A model generated the notes under the pieces. It had not been told where the DNA came from and did not search any database. It saw only the letters and a program-made list of their open reading frames with translations. Position numbers and translations under genes: made by a program. Of a stretch of 20,355 nt of DNA, positions 1 to 7,601 are shown piece by piece. This DNA is from an uncultured Streptococcus sp. Its GTDB lineage: Bacteria; Bacillota; Bacilli; Lactobacillales; Streptococcaceae. The stretch is taken from positions 1-20,355 of the forward strand of contig CAAEFF010000031.1 in NCBI GenBank assembly GCA_900755085.1, written 5' to 3'. Within the stretch, counting starts at the first letter, position 1. Every line of letters begins with the position of its first letter.

Positions 1-30
1 AAAATGGAATTAGGATAAGGAGTGTAAGGA

Positions 31-1206
31 ATGGAATTATCAAAAAAACAGCTTCAATTAAGGTCTATTATTCTGGATAAGATTTATTCTAAAGGCCCAA
101 TATCTAGGATAGATATAGCTAAAGATACAGGAATCACACCTGCAACGACGAGTAGTATTACAGGAGAATTAATTAAAGAAGGACTCATCTATGAACTGGG
201 GGAAGATGAAAAAGATGTCAAGGTTGGTAGAAGGAAGATCCTTTTAGAAGTTAAACCTCAGCATTCCTATTTCGTTGGGTGTGAAATATCGGAAAAATAT
301 GTTTCTTTTGTTCTAGCGGATAATTTAGGAGAGAGATTAAAAGAAAAATTAATAGAAGTAAACGAACAGATTTTAAAGAAACGAAAAGAGCAAGTAATCA
401 TTGATGCTCTGTTAAACTTTTTAGATGAAGTAGCGAATAATCATATAAAATCCATTGGATTCTCCTTGCCAGGTCGGTACTTAGAAGATGGTATGATCAC
501 TACCAATAATCCGCTTTGGTCAAATTTTGATCTAAACAAAATCCAAGACTCAATTGAGATTCCCATGTATTTTTCCAATAATGTAAATTGTATGGCCTTA
601 TCAAAAAGATTATTCCCACGAAATAAGAATGATGAAAATTTTATTTTTTTCCACTTTTCAAGGGGGATGCATTGTTCATATATGTATAATGGAGAGATTT
701 ATGGGAAAGCTAATTTATTAATTGGTGAAATTGGACATACGATTGTTAACAGTAGCGGAGAACTGTGTGGCTGTGGAAGGAGAGGTTGCCTTCAAACGTA
801 TGTAGGAGAGAACAATTTGATTAAAAAAGCAAAAATGTTATATAAGACTCCAAATAGTTATTTGCCACATTTAGTACCAGATGCTGATTTAATTGATTTA
901 GAGATCATTTTAAAAGCTTATCGATTAGGCGATGAGGGAATCATCAATCTTTTACGGCAAGCTATTGTTTATCTTGCCCAAAGTATTAATAATCTGAATA
1001 TGATGATTGATTCTGAAAAAATATATATTCATAGCCCCATGCTTATTGAAAAAGAGTTGGCCAATAATCTTTGTGAAACAATTAATTTTCAGCCTAAAAT
1101 GTTGCTTGAAACTCCTCCCATCATTGAGATAGTTCCATACAGTGATTATACAGGTGCAGACGCTGCCGTTGCACTCTGTATAAAGAAAGATTACTTAAGT
1201 GATTAG
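31..1206 (+). CDS. ROK-family transcriptional regulator (NagC/XylR type)
   Basis: A 391-residue protein with a winged helix-turn-helix at about residues 6-70 (SRIDIAKDTGITPATTSSI is the recognition region), followed by a ROK sugar-kinase-like fold. The ROK zinc site is clear: GEIGH at about 233-237 and CGCGRRGC at 246-253. At the place where ROK kinases carry END-A-N with the catalytic Asp, this protein reads SNNVN (about 182-186), so the Asp is Asn and the phosphate-binding loops are poorly kept. This fits a sugar-sensing repressor without kinase activity. AAGGAG at 17-22 lies eight bases before the ATG, which fixes the start. Its target is probably a sugar operon upstream of the window. Its base composition is visibly AT-richer than the genes that follow, so it may have been acquired separately. 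The family is secure; the ligand is unknown. Confidence 0.88.
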   Translation: MELSKKQLQLRSIILDKIYSKGPISRIDIAKDTGITPATTSSITGELIKEGLIYELGEDEKDVKVGRRKILLEVKPQHSYFVGCEISEKYVSFVLADNLGERLKEKLIEVNEQILKKRKEQVIIDALLNFLDEVANNHIKSIGFSLPGRYLEDGMITTNNPLWSNFDLNKIQDSIEIPMYFSNNVNCMALSKRLFPRNKNDENFIFFHFSRGMHCSYMYNGEIYGKANLLIGEIGHTIVNSSGELCGCGRRGCLQTYVGENNLIKKAKMLYKTPNSYLPHLVPDADLIDLEIILKAYRLGDEGIINLLRQAIVYLAQSINNLNMMIDSEKIYIHSPMLIEKELANNLCETINFQPKMLLETPPIIEIVPYSDYTGADAAVALCIKKDYLSD

Positions 1207-1274
1207 TTTTTTAAAATAGGAACTATTGCGAGAGTCTTTTGAAAAAAGGTGAACCTTAGATGCATTATTCTTAA

Positions 1275-1303
1275 TTTCCAATTAGGATAAAAAATGATAT
1301 AAT
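1275..1303 (+). promoter_or_regulatory. Candidate sigma-A promoter upstream of ybaB
   Basis: TTTCCA (1275-1280), a 17-base spacer and a perfect TATAAT (1298-1303). It points towards the YbaB gene, leaving an untranslated leader of about 190 bases. The rest of 1207-1498 shows no gene I can support. Confidence 0.5.
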
Positions 1304-1498
1304 TGAAAAGCTAACCAAGATTTTACTTTGAATTAAAGATGAAATAACATGTTCGATCATCAATCAGAAGAATCTACAATGGTTTAAGGGAAGCTGCTAA
1401 CGTATTTGACGATTTTTAGAAAAAATGGGCAGAAGTGGGCAGTAAAAATTAAGCAATAGGGTCTAAACCCTTGATACGAAAGGAATCTAGAAAATATT

Positions 1499-1798
1499 AT
1501 GATGAATATGCAAAATATGATGAAGCAAGCTCAAAAATTGCAAAAGCAAATGGAGCAAAGCCAAGCAGAATTAGCTGCAACTCAATTTGTAGGGAAATCT
1601 GCTCAAGACTTGGTAGTGGCAACTCTTACAGGTGATAAGAAAGTCGTTTCCATCGATTTCAATACCGCAGTGGTCGATCCTGAAGATACAGAAACACTTT
1701 CGGATATGACGGTGCAAGCCATCAATGCTGCCATTGAAGAAATTGATGCGGCTACCAAGAAAAAACTCGGTGCGTTCGCAGGGAAATTGCCATTTTAA
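1499..1798 (+). CDS. YbaB/EbfC family nucleoid-associated protein
   Basis: A 99-residue protein matching the whole YbaB/EbfC family in length. It has a Met/Gln/Lys-rich amphipathic N-terminal helix (MMKQAQKLQKQMEQSQAEL), then the small beta-sheet core with LTGDKKVVSIDF, and the terminal helix with TVQAINAAIEEID ending in GKLPF. Family members form dimers that bind DNA with little sequence specificity and compact or mark the nucleoid. Two ATG codons lie in tandem (1499 and 1502); a weak ribosome site, AAAGGA at 1479-1484, is rather far upstream, so the start is uncertain by one codon. It appears to be a single-gene unit ended by the hairpin at 1813-1842. In many bacteria this gene sits beside dnaX and recR, but here it does not. 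Confidence 0.9.
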   Translation: MMNMQNMMKQAQKLQKQMEQSQAELAATQFVGKSAQDLVVATLTGDKKVVSIDFNTAVVDPEDTETLSDMTVQAINAAIEEIDAATKKKLGAFAGKLPF

Positions 1799-1812
1799 GC
1801 AAAATCAGTAAA

Positions 1813-1842
1813 AAGAGGCTGGGACAAAAGTCCTAGCCTCTT
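1813..1842. terminator. Bidirectional terminator-like hairpin between convergent genes
   Basis: A 13-base-pair stem (one G-U pair) around an AAAA loop. On the minus strand it is followed by TTTTT, the classic intrinsic form, and it would stop the exonuclease transcript. On the plus strand the T-tract is weak, but the hairpin follows the YbaB stop by only 14 bases. It is also the left end of repeat copy A. Confidence 0.65.
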
Positions 1843-1984
1843 AATTGTTATTGGATTGTCGAGCAAGACGCAGTGGTTGAGTGGGCTCTACTGCGCTGAT
1901 TTCATCAGCTTTTCAGCCCTACTCAACTGTGAGGAGGTGGGACGACGAAATCGAATTCTAACGAATTGCCGATTTCTGTCCCAC
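1813..1984 (+). repeat. Three-hairpin intergenic repeat, copy A
   Basis: About 172 bases that recur in opposite orientation at 11453-11624, with roughly nine in ten bases identical by eye. It folds as three successive hairpins. The first is 1813-1825 with 1830-1842, loop AAAA. The second is 1876-1887 with 1915-1927 and encloses GCTGAT/ATCAGC (1895-1900, 1904-1909). The third is GTGGGAC/GTCCCAC (1937-1943, 1978-1984), continued by GAAATCG/CGATTTC (1947-1953, 1970-1976). Both outer ends carry TGGGACA(A/G)AA pointing inward, like short terminal inverted repeats. It fills the gap between the convergent YbaB and exonuclease genes and ends eight bases from the exonuclease stop. Confidence 0.85.
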
Positions 1985-1991
1985 TTTCTTT

Positions 1992-2585
1992 TTATTCATC
2001 AAAAAATCCGGATAAGTCCAAGCCTCCAAAGGGGTTGGTGGAGAGGTTCTCTTGCTCTTCAAGGAGGGTACGGCCTTGATCGAATTCGAGGAATTGTTGG
2101 TAGACAAGAGCTGTCATGCGTGCGTCTTCTAAGCTATCGTGTGATCTTCCTGCGACGCCTAGGAATTCTGCAACAGTGTGGAGTTGGAGATTTTTAATGC
2201 CGTGGAGGTCAGATGGACGGCGCTCGAAAGCTTGGTCAAAGACATCGACGGCATACTGGTCCTCTAAATCCAACCCATTTTCAAGCAGGATGGGAAGGTC
2301 GCTCTTTTTGGCATTGTAGCCGATCAAGGGTCGGTCTCCAATGAAGGTCTTGAATTCACCGAGGACCTGCTCGAGTTGAGGGGCATGTTGGATCTTGTCT
2401 TGGGTAATGCCTGTGAGGCCGTTAATAAAGCTTTTTAGAGGTTTATCGGTGTAGACATAGGAGTCATAGTGGTCGACTTCTTCACCGTTGGTAAAGCGCA
2501 CGGCAGAGACTTGGATGATCTGATAGGCGCCTTCGTATTGGTTAAATTCGAGATCGAAGGCGATATACTCTTCTAATGCTTTCAT
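1992..2585 (-). CDS. DEDDh-type 3'-5' exonuclease (DnaQ/epsilon-like)
   Basis: A 197-residue protein of the DnaQ exonuclease fold. Catalytic residues are visible in order: D11 and E13 in IAFDLEFNQ (motif Exo I), D96 in GYNAKKSDLPIL (Exo II), and H149 with D154 in RSHDSLEDAR (Exo III), giving the DEDDh set that binds two metal ions. It would remove nucleotides from 3' ends of DNA (or RNA). It is a stand-alone enzyme, not a PolC domain, so a repair or proofreading-accessory role is inferred. AAAGGAG at 2593-2599 precedes the ATG by seven bases and fixes the start. Its 3' end abuts repeat copy A. Confidence 0.85.
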   Translation of the reverse strand: MKALEEYIAFDLEFNQYEGAYQIIQVSAVRFTNGEEVDHYDSYVYTDKPLKSFINGLTGITQDKIQHAPQLEQVLGEFKTFIGDRPLIGYNAKKSDLPILLENGLDLEDQYAVDVFDQAFERRPSDLHGIKNLQLHTVAEFLGVAGRSHDSLEDARMTALVYQQFLEFDQGRTLLEEQENLSTNPFGGLDLSGFFDE

Positions 2586-2609
2586 GGGAAATCTCCTTTG
2601 GTGAGACAG

Positions 2610-2635
2610 AAAAGGGACTGGTAGGATCCAGCCCC
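2610..2635 (-). terminator. Intrinsic terminator after the RocS-like gene
   Basis: On the minus strand GGGGCTGG (2635-2628) pairs with CCAGTCCC (2621-2614) around ATCCTA, with one G-U pair, and is followed by TTTT. It starts three bases after the RocS-like stop codon and lies before the exonuclease ribosome site. The exonuclease therefore either relies on readthrough or has its own weak promoter. Confidence 0.6.
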
Positions 2636-2638
2636 GGA

Positions 2639-3133
2639 TTATCGACGGAAAACGCGCGCCCAGAAACCTTTGCTTTCTTGCTCTTGAACTTTTTCATTGA
2701 CTTGTTCGAGTTCAAGTTTCAAGGTATCGCGGTCGTTCATTGCTTGTAAGGTCAATTGTTGTTGTTGGTCCAATTGCTTGTCTTTTTCAGCAATTTGAAC
2801 GTCTTTCACGCGCAACTGTTCATCTTTCTTAGCGAGTTGCTCGTCTTTGGCCTTGAGTTGCTCGTAGAGACGGACGATTTCAGCATTTTTTTCATCTACC
2901 AAAATCTCCATCAATTCGCGCTGTTTGGTATCATCGCTGACCGGCTCGTCTTCAAAAATGGTTTTTTTGTAGATTTCTTCGAGCTTGATCAAGCCACTAC
3001 GGGTTACAACGGTAACCCCTTTTTCGTTTTTTTCAGTATCTTCTGGAGCGAGTGCCTTGACACGGTTGTTGACCGCCTGGCGGCTGACTCCTAAAATTTC
3101 AGCAAGTTCGCTGACAGTTTTTTCAATCGCCAT
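2639..3133 (-). CDS. rocS: RocS-like chromosome segregation protein (HTH, coiled coil, amphipathic tail)
   Basis: A 164-residue protein in three parts. An N-terminal helix-turn-helix (residues about 5-30, SELAEILGVSRQAVNNRVK) comes first. A long heptad-rich coiled coil (about 75-150) follows, containing the repeated unit KDEQLAKKDEQLRVKD. A short basic-aromatic C-terminus, GFWARVFRR, could lie on the membrane as an amphipathic helix. This is the architecture and length of pneumococcal RocS, which links chromosomal DNA to the membrane and helps segregate origins; it falls in the DUF536 group that also includes plasmid-borne proteins. I recall the family from its layout and sequence feel; no alignment was run. 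GAGGAAG at 3136-3142 is the ribosome site. Confidence 0.75.
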   Translation of the reverse strand: MAIEKTVSELAEILGVSRQAVNNRVKALAPEDTEKNEKGVTVVTRSGLIKLEEIYKKTIFEDEPVSDDTKQRELMEILVDEKNAEIVRLYEQLKAKDEQLAKKDEQLRVKDVQIAEKDKQLDQQQQLTLQAMNDRDTLKLELEQVNEKVQEQESKGFWARVFRR

Positions 3134-3173
3134 AACTTCCTCTACTATCTTTTTCTATGAAATACTCTATTAG

Positions 3174-3202
3174 ATAGTATCACAAGTAGGCTAAGCTGTC
3201 AA
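3174..3202 (-). promoter_or_regulatory. Sigma-A promoter of the RocS-like gene
   Basis: On the minus strand there is TTGACA (3202-3197), a 17-base spacer and TACTAT (3179-3174), about 40 bases before the start codon. The -35 box is a perfect consensus. Confidence 0.8.
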
Positions 3203-3234
3203 ATGAAGCAAAGTAGACAAGGCTTGAAATGAGC

Positions 3235-5523
3235 TTAGTGAGACGTTGTCATTTCAGGAAGGCTGAGACTTGATTGAGCAAGATCGACGGTGAGTTGGTA
3301 ATCGGTTTGATCGCGCACCGTGATCTCAAAGTCTGTCGTGTAAAGGACCAGGCGAAGAGTTGTGCCTTTTTCGAGCTTGTAGATGGTTGGTTGGAGTTCA
3401 AAGTCAAATTCCATCCACTCGCCTGGCGTTACGGCCTCAACCTCTAAGAGGTCATGCCGGTTTTGGAGGTTGAGATAACCTTTAGAAATGACTCGTTGGC
3501 CAGCTTCTTTGAAGGGCAACTCTGTCAGGTTGTCTAGCATGTGATAGCGACCATTATCCAGCGTACGGACCGACAAGACAGCAGGATAAGGTTGGAGGTA
3601 CTTCTTACTTCCAAGCTCTAAGAGTTGGGCTGAGAGCAGGCCTTTATTGGTGCTAGATTGGACCCGCAGGTGAAGGCGAGCTTTCCCGTTGAGGTGCAAG
3701 TCTTCTTCGATCGGAAGATCAATTGTTACTTGTTGAGCCTTATCTTGGTAGAGGTCCGTTAAGAAGGTTGGATAAGCCTTGCCATAGCGCTCGTAATCCT
3801 TTGTTTCGTAACGGTTTTGGATGACTTTTTCGTCGTCTCCCAGGGAGAAGGTCCGCTGATTGGTTTGGTTGCCAAAATCATCCAAGGAAGTCCAACTTTG
3901 CTCACTTGTATTGTCTTGCCAGATGACCGTTGGCAATTCATAGCTTGAAGCATAGCCTAGCAATTTTTTCGACAGGAGAGCGTTCATGCTTTCACGAAAG
4001 TCAATGGATTGCCAGTTATTGAGGTAGACATGGGCCCCATTGTGGAAGAAGAGGTGCTTTTTGATAGTTGCTGGAAGGGACTGGAACATATTAAAGACGT
4101 GAAGGGGTTTGACGTTCCAGTCTTGCGAACCATGGGTGAAGACCACCTCTGCCTTGACCTGATTTGCATGTAAGAGATAATTGCGATCGTGCCAGAATTG
4201 ATTGTAGTCTCCAGAAGCTCTATCCAGTCCTTTTTTCACCATGTCTAGATCGGCTTGGTGGGCCGCATTGTGATGCAAATAGTCTCCACCTAGAAGGTTG
4301 CGCGAGTAAGTTAATTCGGCAAGGGAATCAAAATCTTCACCAGGATAGCCACCAGGGCTTGTGACGAGACCATTTTCGCGGTAGTAGTTGTACCAAGAAG
4401 AAATCCCAGCCTCTGCAATGATGACTTCTAGGCCATCCACGCCTGTGGTCGCTAGGCCGTTAGACATGGTTCCAAGGTAGGAGATTCCTGTCGTTGCGAC
4501 CTTTCCATTAGACCAATCAGCTTTGACTTGGCTCTTGCGTGTATGGTCTGTAAAGGCGCGGCAACGACCATTGAGCCAATCGATGACATTTTTATAGGCT
4601 TCTATTTGTTGGTAATTTCCATTGGTCATTAGGCCTTGCGAATCTTTTGTTCCAACTCCAGATACGTAGAGATTGGCGTATCCGCGTGGAAGCAGGTAGT
4701 CGTTGAGGGTGTAGCTGGAGTTGATATGGGTCAGAAGCTCTTCGGCCTCGTCGACAAGTTGGGCTGAGCCGACAGCTTCCACCAATTCTAATTGAGGTTC
4801 TTCTACTTGAATGGTATGAGGGTCTTTGACCTCGAGGTCGACATTCATATTGTAGAGAGCCTTGTCACTGGCCTTGTCGTTAGTCCCTTGGTGATAAGGA
4901 CTAGCGGTCATGACAGCTGGAATCTTGCCTTCATAGCGAGGACGGATGATGCTGACCTTGACCAAGTCTGGCAGGCCATCCTTGTCGGTATCGACCCGGC
5001 TTTCGACATAAACGACCTCGCGAATAGCATCTTGACTGGTAAAGGTGGCGAGACTCTTGCCATTAAAATAGTGATACTGGTTGGTTTCAGGGATCAAACC
5101 ATCACTGACCAACTGATCGATCAAGCTATTGCCTCGTTTGGTTCGGGTATTAAGGAGTTGGTAGAGATTTTCAAGAAGCGTGCCATAGGTGATGGGGAAA
5201 TGGGTTTCCTTGCGAAAGGCCTCGCTATCATCAAAATCGACAAAAAAGCTAAAGCCCAGTAGTTGAAAGGCAACCGCATAAAAAACATCTGCCGTTAAGG
5301 TTTTATCAGACTTGAAAAAGGCTAGCAGATCCGTGTCTTTATCAGCCACAAGAGTGGATAAGGCGTAGTCTGTGTCCTTGTATTGGAAGAATACTTGGCG
5401 GACAAATACCTCTAGCATGGCCTTTGGATCAGGCTCTTCTTGGAAACTAAAGCCCAGAAGAGCCAATTCTTCCTTCATCTTGTCGTCAGCCGTAGGAATA
5501 TAGCTAAATTGATTAAATTTCAT
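3235..5523 (-). CDS. pepX: Xaa-Pro dipeptidyl-peptidase (PepX, family S15)
   Basis: A cytoplasmic serine peptidase that removes X-Pro dipeptides from peptide N-termini, helping the cell use proline-rich peptides such as casein or collagen fragments. At 762 residues it has the usual PepX length. The catalytic triad can be placed: Ser348 in GISYLG, Asp468 in GSQDWN and His498 in NGAHVYL, the same numbering as lactococcal PepX. The N-terminal helical dimerisation domain (about 1-145), the alpha/beta hydrolase core and the C-terminal beta-jelly-roll (about 560-760) all appear intact. AGGAG at 5532-5536 is eight bases from the ATG. It is monocistronic, divergent from cppA. No clear terminator lies between it and the RocS-like promoter. 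Confidence 0.97.
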   Translation of the reverse strand: MKFNQFSYIPTADDKMKEELALLGFSFQEEPDPKAMLEVFVRQVFFQYKDTDYALSTLVADKDTDLLAFFKSDKTLTADVFYAVAFQLLGFSFFVDFDDSEAFRKETHFPITYGTLLENLYQLLNTRTKRGNSLIDQLVSDGLIPETNQYHYFNGKSLATFTSQDAIREVVYVESRVDTDKDGLPDLVKVSIIRPRYEGKIPAVMTASPYHQGTNDKASDKALYNMNVDLEVKDPHTIQVEEPQLELVEAVGSAQLVDEAEELLTHINSSYTLNDYLLPRGYANLYVSGVGTKDSQGLMTNGNYQQIEAYKNVIDWLNGRCRAFTDHTRKSQVKADWSNGKVATTGISYLGTMSNGLATTGVDGLEVIIAEAGISSWYNYYRENGLVTSPGGYPGEDFDSLAELTYSRNLLGGDYLHHNAAHQADLDMVKKGLDRASGDYNQFWHDRNYLLHANQVKAEVVFTHGSQDWNVKPLHVFNMFQSLPATIKKHLFFHNGAHVYLNNWQSIDFRESMNALLSKKLLGYASSYELPTVIWQDNTSEQSWTSLDDFGNQTNQRTFSLGDDEKVIQNRYETKDYERYGKAYPTFLTDLYQDKAQQVTIDLPIEEDLHLNGKARLHLRVQSSTNKGLLSAQLLELGSKKYLQPYPAVLSVRTLDNGRYHMLDNLTELPFKEAGQRVISKGYLNLQNRHDLLEVEAVTPGEWMEFDFELQPTIYKLEKGTTLRLVLYTTDFEITVRDQTDYQLTVDLAQSSLSLPEMTTSH

Positions 5524-5598
5524 CGTAGATTCTCCTATCTAAATCATATCTCGATGTGAGTGAGCAGTCGCATCAGCGCTGTCACCGTTCCAATTTCT

Positions 5599-5627
5599 AT
5601 TATACTGGATCCGAAAGGGATTGTCTA
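5599..5627 (-). promoter_or_regulatory. pepX promoter
   Basis: On the minus strand there is TAGACA (5627-5622), exactly 17 bases, then TATAAT (5604-5599). The predicted leader is about 70 bases and contains the palindrome CAGCGCTG. Confidence 0.75.
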
Positions 5628-5694
5628 AAGAAAATGGGGAAAGAGCGGATCAAAAGCAATTTTCAGAAATCTGCTCTCATTTGCGCAAAATTTC

Positions 5695-5723
5695 TTGTAA
5701 AAAGTCAGAAAATCTTTTACAAT
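5695..5723 (+). promoter_or_regulatory. cppA promoter
   Basis: TTGTAA (5695-5700), 17 bases, TACAAT (5718-5723). Transcription would begin near 5730, after an upstream in-frame ATG at 5727, which supports translation from 5745 instead. It is divergent from and does not overlap the pepX promoter. Confidence 0.75.
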
Positions 5724-5744
5724 AAAATGAGCGTGGAGGAAGTT

Positions 5745-6512
5745 ATGACAACAAATCAGATCGTAAGAGTGATCCCAGTCTTAAAAGTAAACAATCGCAA
5801 TGTCAATCAAGACTTTTATGAAGAAACATTGGGAATGAAAGTATTGGTAGAAGAAGGTGCTCTCCTATCTTTAGGAGATGCCTCAAAAGTAGAGAAAATT
5901 GTCTTAGAAGAGTCACCGAGTATGCGTTCGCGTAAGGCTGAAGGCCCAAAGAAATTGGGTCGCATCGTGGTGAAAGTGGCACAAGCTCAAGAAATTGATT
6001 ATTTGTTGGCCCGCCAGCCAGAAACAAGCGCCCTTTACCAAGGAGCTAATGGTCGCGCCTTTGAAGTTGTGTCTCCTCAAGGAGATACCATTTTCGTGCA
6101 TGCTGAAGAAAATCTTGAAAACCTAGAACCTTTGGAGAAAGTGCCTCTTGTTGACGTGCCAGAAGATTTCAAAGGTTTGACCAGCTTTGATGTGGACTTT
6201 CTTGAGGTAAACGTGGCTGATCTTGCGGAGGCTGAGAAGTTCTATAGCAACTTACCAGCTTTGGCACACCTTATCCATTTGCAGGAAGCTCAAGGAGAAG
6301 ATCTCCAAGTGGGAAACCATGTGACTTGGGATTTGAGTATGATCAAGGTCGAATTGGCTCCTTTTGATGTGGAAGTTCTGAAGGAAAGCTTCGGAGAGGC
6401 TGTCGATTTTGTGCACCGTAAAGGAACTTTCTTGATTGCCAAGGATCCAAGTCAGATCGAACTCTGGTTTGAAGCCAATCAAGATCAGGTCCATATTTCT
6501 TATGAAGAATAA
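5745..6512 (+). CDS. cppA: CppA-type protein (annotated as C3-degrading proteinase; VOC fold)
   Basis: A 255-residue protein. The N-terminal half (about 1-125) reads as a glyoxalase/VOC unit (VIPVLKVNNRNVNQDFYEET, then GAFE-like segment GANGRAFEVVSPQGD). The C-terminal half (about 140-250) is the separate CppA C-terminal domain with FKGLTSFDVDFLEVNV. Streptococcal CppA was named for degradation of human complement C3, but no protease motif, signal peptide or anchor is visible, so the biochemical role is open. The frame is open further upstream, but GGAGGAAG just before the ATG at 5745 and the promoter position argue for this start. The serine hydrolase gene follows after 10 bases, so the two are probably co-transcribed. 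Confidence 0.85.
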   Translation: MTTNQIVRVIPVLKVNNRNVNQDFYEETLGMKVLVEEGALLSLGDASKVEKIVLEESPSMRSRKAEGPKKLGRIVVKVAQAQEIDYLLARQPETSALYQGANGRAFEVVSPQGDTIFVHAEENLENLEPLEKVPLVDVPEDFKGLTSFDVDFLEVNVADLAEAEKFYSNLPALAHLIHLQEAQGEDLQVGNHVTWDLSMIKVELAPFDVEVLKESFGEAVDFVHRKGTFLIAKDPSQIELWFEANQDQVHISYEE

Positions 6513-6522
6513 GAATGGAGTG

Positions 6523-7464
6523 ATGAGCGTGAAGGCAATCATCGAGAAAATTACCGAACAAATCCAAGAAGGCATCTATCCAGGTGCCTCTCTTGCGCTT
6601 TACCGCAATGGTCAGTGGAGTGAGCACTATCTAGGACTTGCGGATCCTGAAAAAGGAGAGCCAGTAGTGGCTGACCTGGTCTATGATTTGGCCAGTGTCA
6701 GTAAGGTCGTCGGAGTCGCTACCATCTGTGCTTTTTTGTATTCGAAAGGGGAGCTTCCGCTCGATCGCCCCTTTAAAGAGCTTTACCCACATTTTGCTCA
6801 TGAGAAGACGACTATCCGTGAACTCTTGACCCATACTTCTGGGCTCGATCCCTTTATTCCCAATCGGGGCCAGTTGGATGCGAGACAATTGAAAGCAGCC
6901 CTTGAAAATTTGCAGTTAAAAGAGGACAAGAGTTTTCATTACACCGATGTCAATTTTCTTCTATTGGGATTTTGGTTAGAAAACGTATTCGGCCAACCCT
7001 TGGATGCTTTATTTGAAGAGAAGATTTTTGTGCCTTGGAAGATGACGGAAACACGGTTTGGACCGGTTGAACAGGCGGTACCAACGGTCCGTGGGGTTGC
7101 TTCTGGAAGTGTCCATGATCCAAAAGCGAGAGTATTGGGTTGTCATGCGGGAAGTGCTGGACTTTTTTCAACGGTTCCAGATCTAGAGCGCTTTTTAGAG
7201 CATTATCTGAAGGATGATTTTGCGCGTGACTTGTCTCAGAATTTTGCGCCTGAAGAGGGGAAGACCCGCGCTCTCGGATGGAATCTAGAGGGGGACTGGT
7301 TGGATCATACAGGCTATACAGGAACCTTTATCATGAACAATCGAAAGAAGCAGGAAGCTGTGATCTTTTTGTCCAACCGGACCTATGAGAAGGACCAACG
7401 GGCCCAATGGATCCTCGACCGCAACTCTTTGATGGACTTGATCAAACAAGAATGTGAGAAATAG
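6523..7464 (+). CDS. Serine beta-lactamase-like hydrolase (PBP4*/class C fold)
   Basis: A 313-residue protein of the beta-lactamase/penicillin-binding fold. The nucleophile motif SxxK is S58-V-S-K61 (DLASVSK), the second motif is Y140-T-D, where the family usually has Y-x-N, and the third motif is H262-T-G. TTIRELLTHTSGL is the conserved segment between the first two. No signal peptide is visible, so it is probably cytoplasmic: an esterase or D-amino-acid peptidase-like enzyme of unknown substrate and not a resistance enzyme. The frame is open upstream into cppA. GGAG at 6517-6520 lies two bases from the ATG at 6523 and eight from a GTG at 6529, so the GTG (311 residues) is a real alternative start. 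A terminator follows. Confidence 0.82.
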   Translation: MSVKAIIEKITEQIQEGIYPGASLALYRNGQWSEHYLGLADPEKGEPVVADLVYDLASVSKVVGVATICAFLYSKGELPLDRPFKELYPHFAHEKTTIRELLTHTSGLDPFIPNRGQLDARQLKAALENLQLKEDKSFHYTDVNFLLLGFWLENVFGQPLDALFEEKIFVPWKMTETRFGPVEQAVPTVRGVASGSVHDPKARVLGCHAGSAGLFSTVPDLERFLEHYLKDDFARDLSQNFAPEEGKTRALGWNLEGDWLDHTGYTGTFIMNNRKKQEAVIFLSNRTYEKDQRAQWILDRNSLMDLIKQECEK

Positions 7465-7472
7465 AAATGGAT

Positions 7473-7502
7473 GGCTGGGATGACGGATCCCGGCCTTTTC
7501 TT
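7473..7502 (+). terminator. Intrinsic terminator of the cppA-hydrolase unit
   Basis: GGCTGGGAT (7473-7481) pairs with ATCCCGGCC (7487-7495), with one G-U pair and loop GACGG. It is followed by TTTTCTT, eight bases after the hydrolase stop. Confidence 0.85.
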
Positions 7503-7601
7503 GTCTGTCTATAAAAAGGAGCTCTTCTGGGTGATTCATTATTGGACTCCGTCTTAGGTTGGATTTCCTTCAAAAGCATCGCTTTTTTGGCTGATTTATA
7601 T

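Noticed and set aside
1349..1387. Tiny 12-codon frame downstream of the promoter before the YbaB gene
   Set aside because: No ribosome site and no recognisable product. A neighbouring frame (ending at the TAG near 1417) could be a gene remnant, but nothing supports that.
1856..2197. Open frame of 113 codons on the plus strand
   Set aside because: It runs through repeat copy A and antisense to the exonuclease gene, has no ribosome site and gives a low-complexity, Arg/Cys-rich product.
4792..5262. 156-codon plus-strand frame inside pepX
   Set aside because: Antisense shadow of a strongly conserved enzyme; no promoter or ribosome site.
5556..5744. Longer N-terminus for CppA
   Set aside because: The extra 63 codons cover the pepX and cppA promoters; GGAGGAAG and the predicted transcription start support the ATG at 5745.
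6436..6522. Longer N-terminus for the serine hydrolase
   Set aside because: It overlaps the end of cppA in another frame; GGAG at 6517-6520 and the homologous N-terminus favour 6523 or the GTG at 6529.
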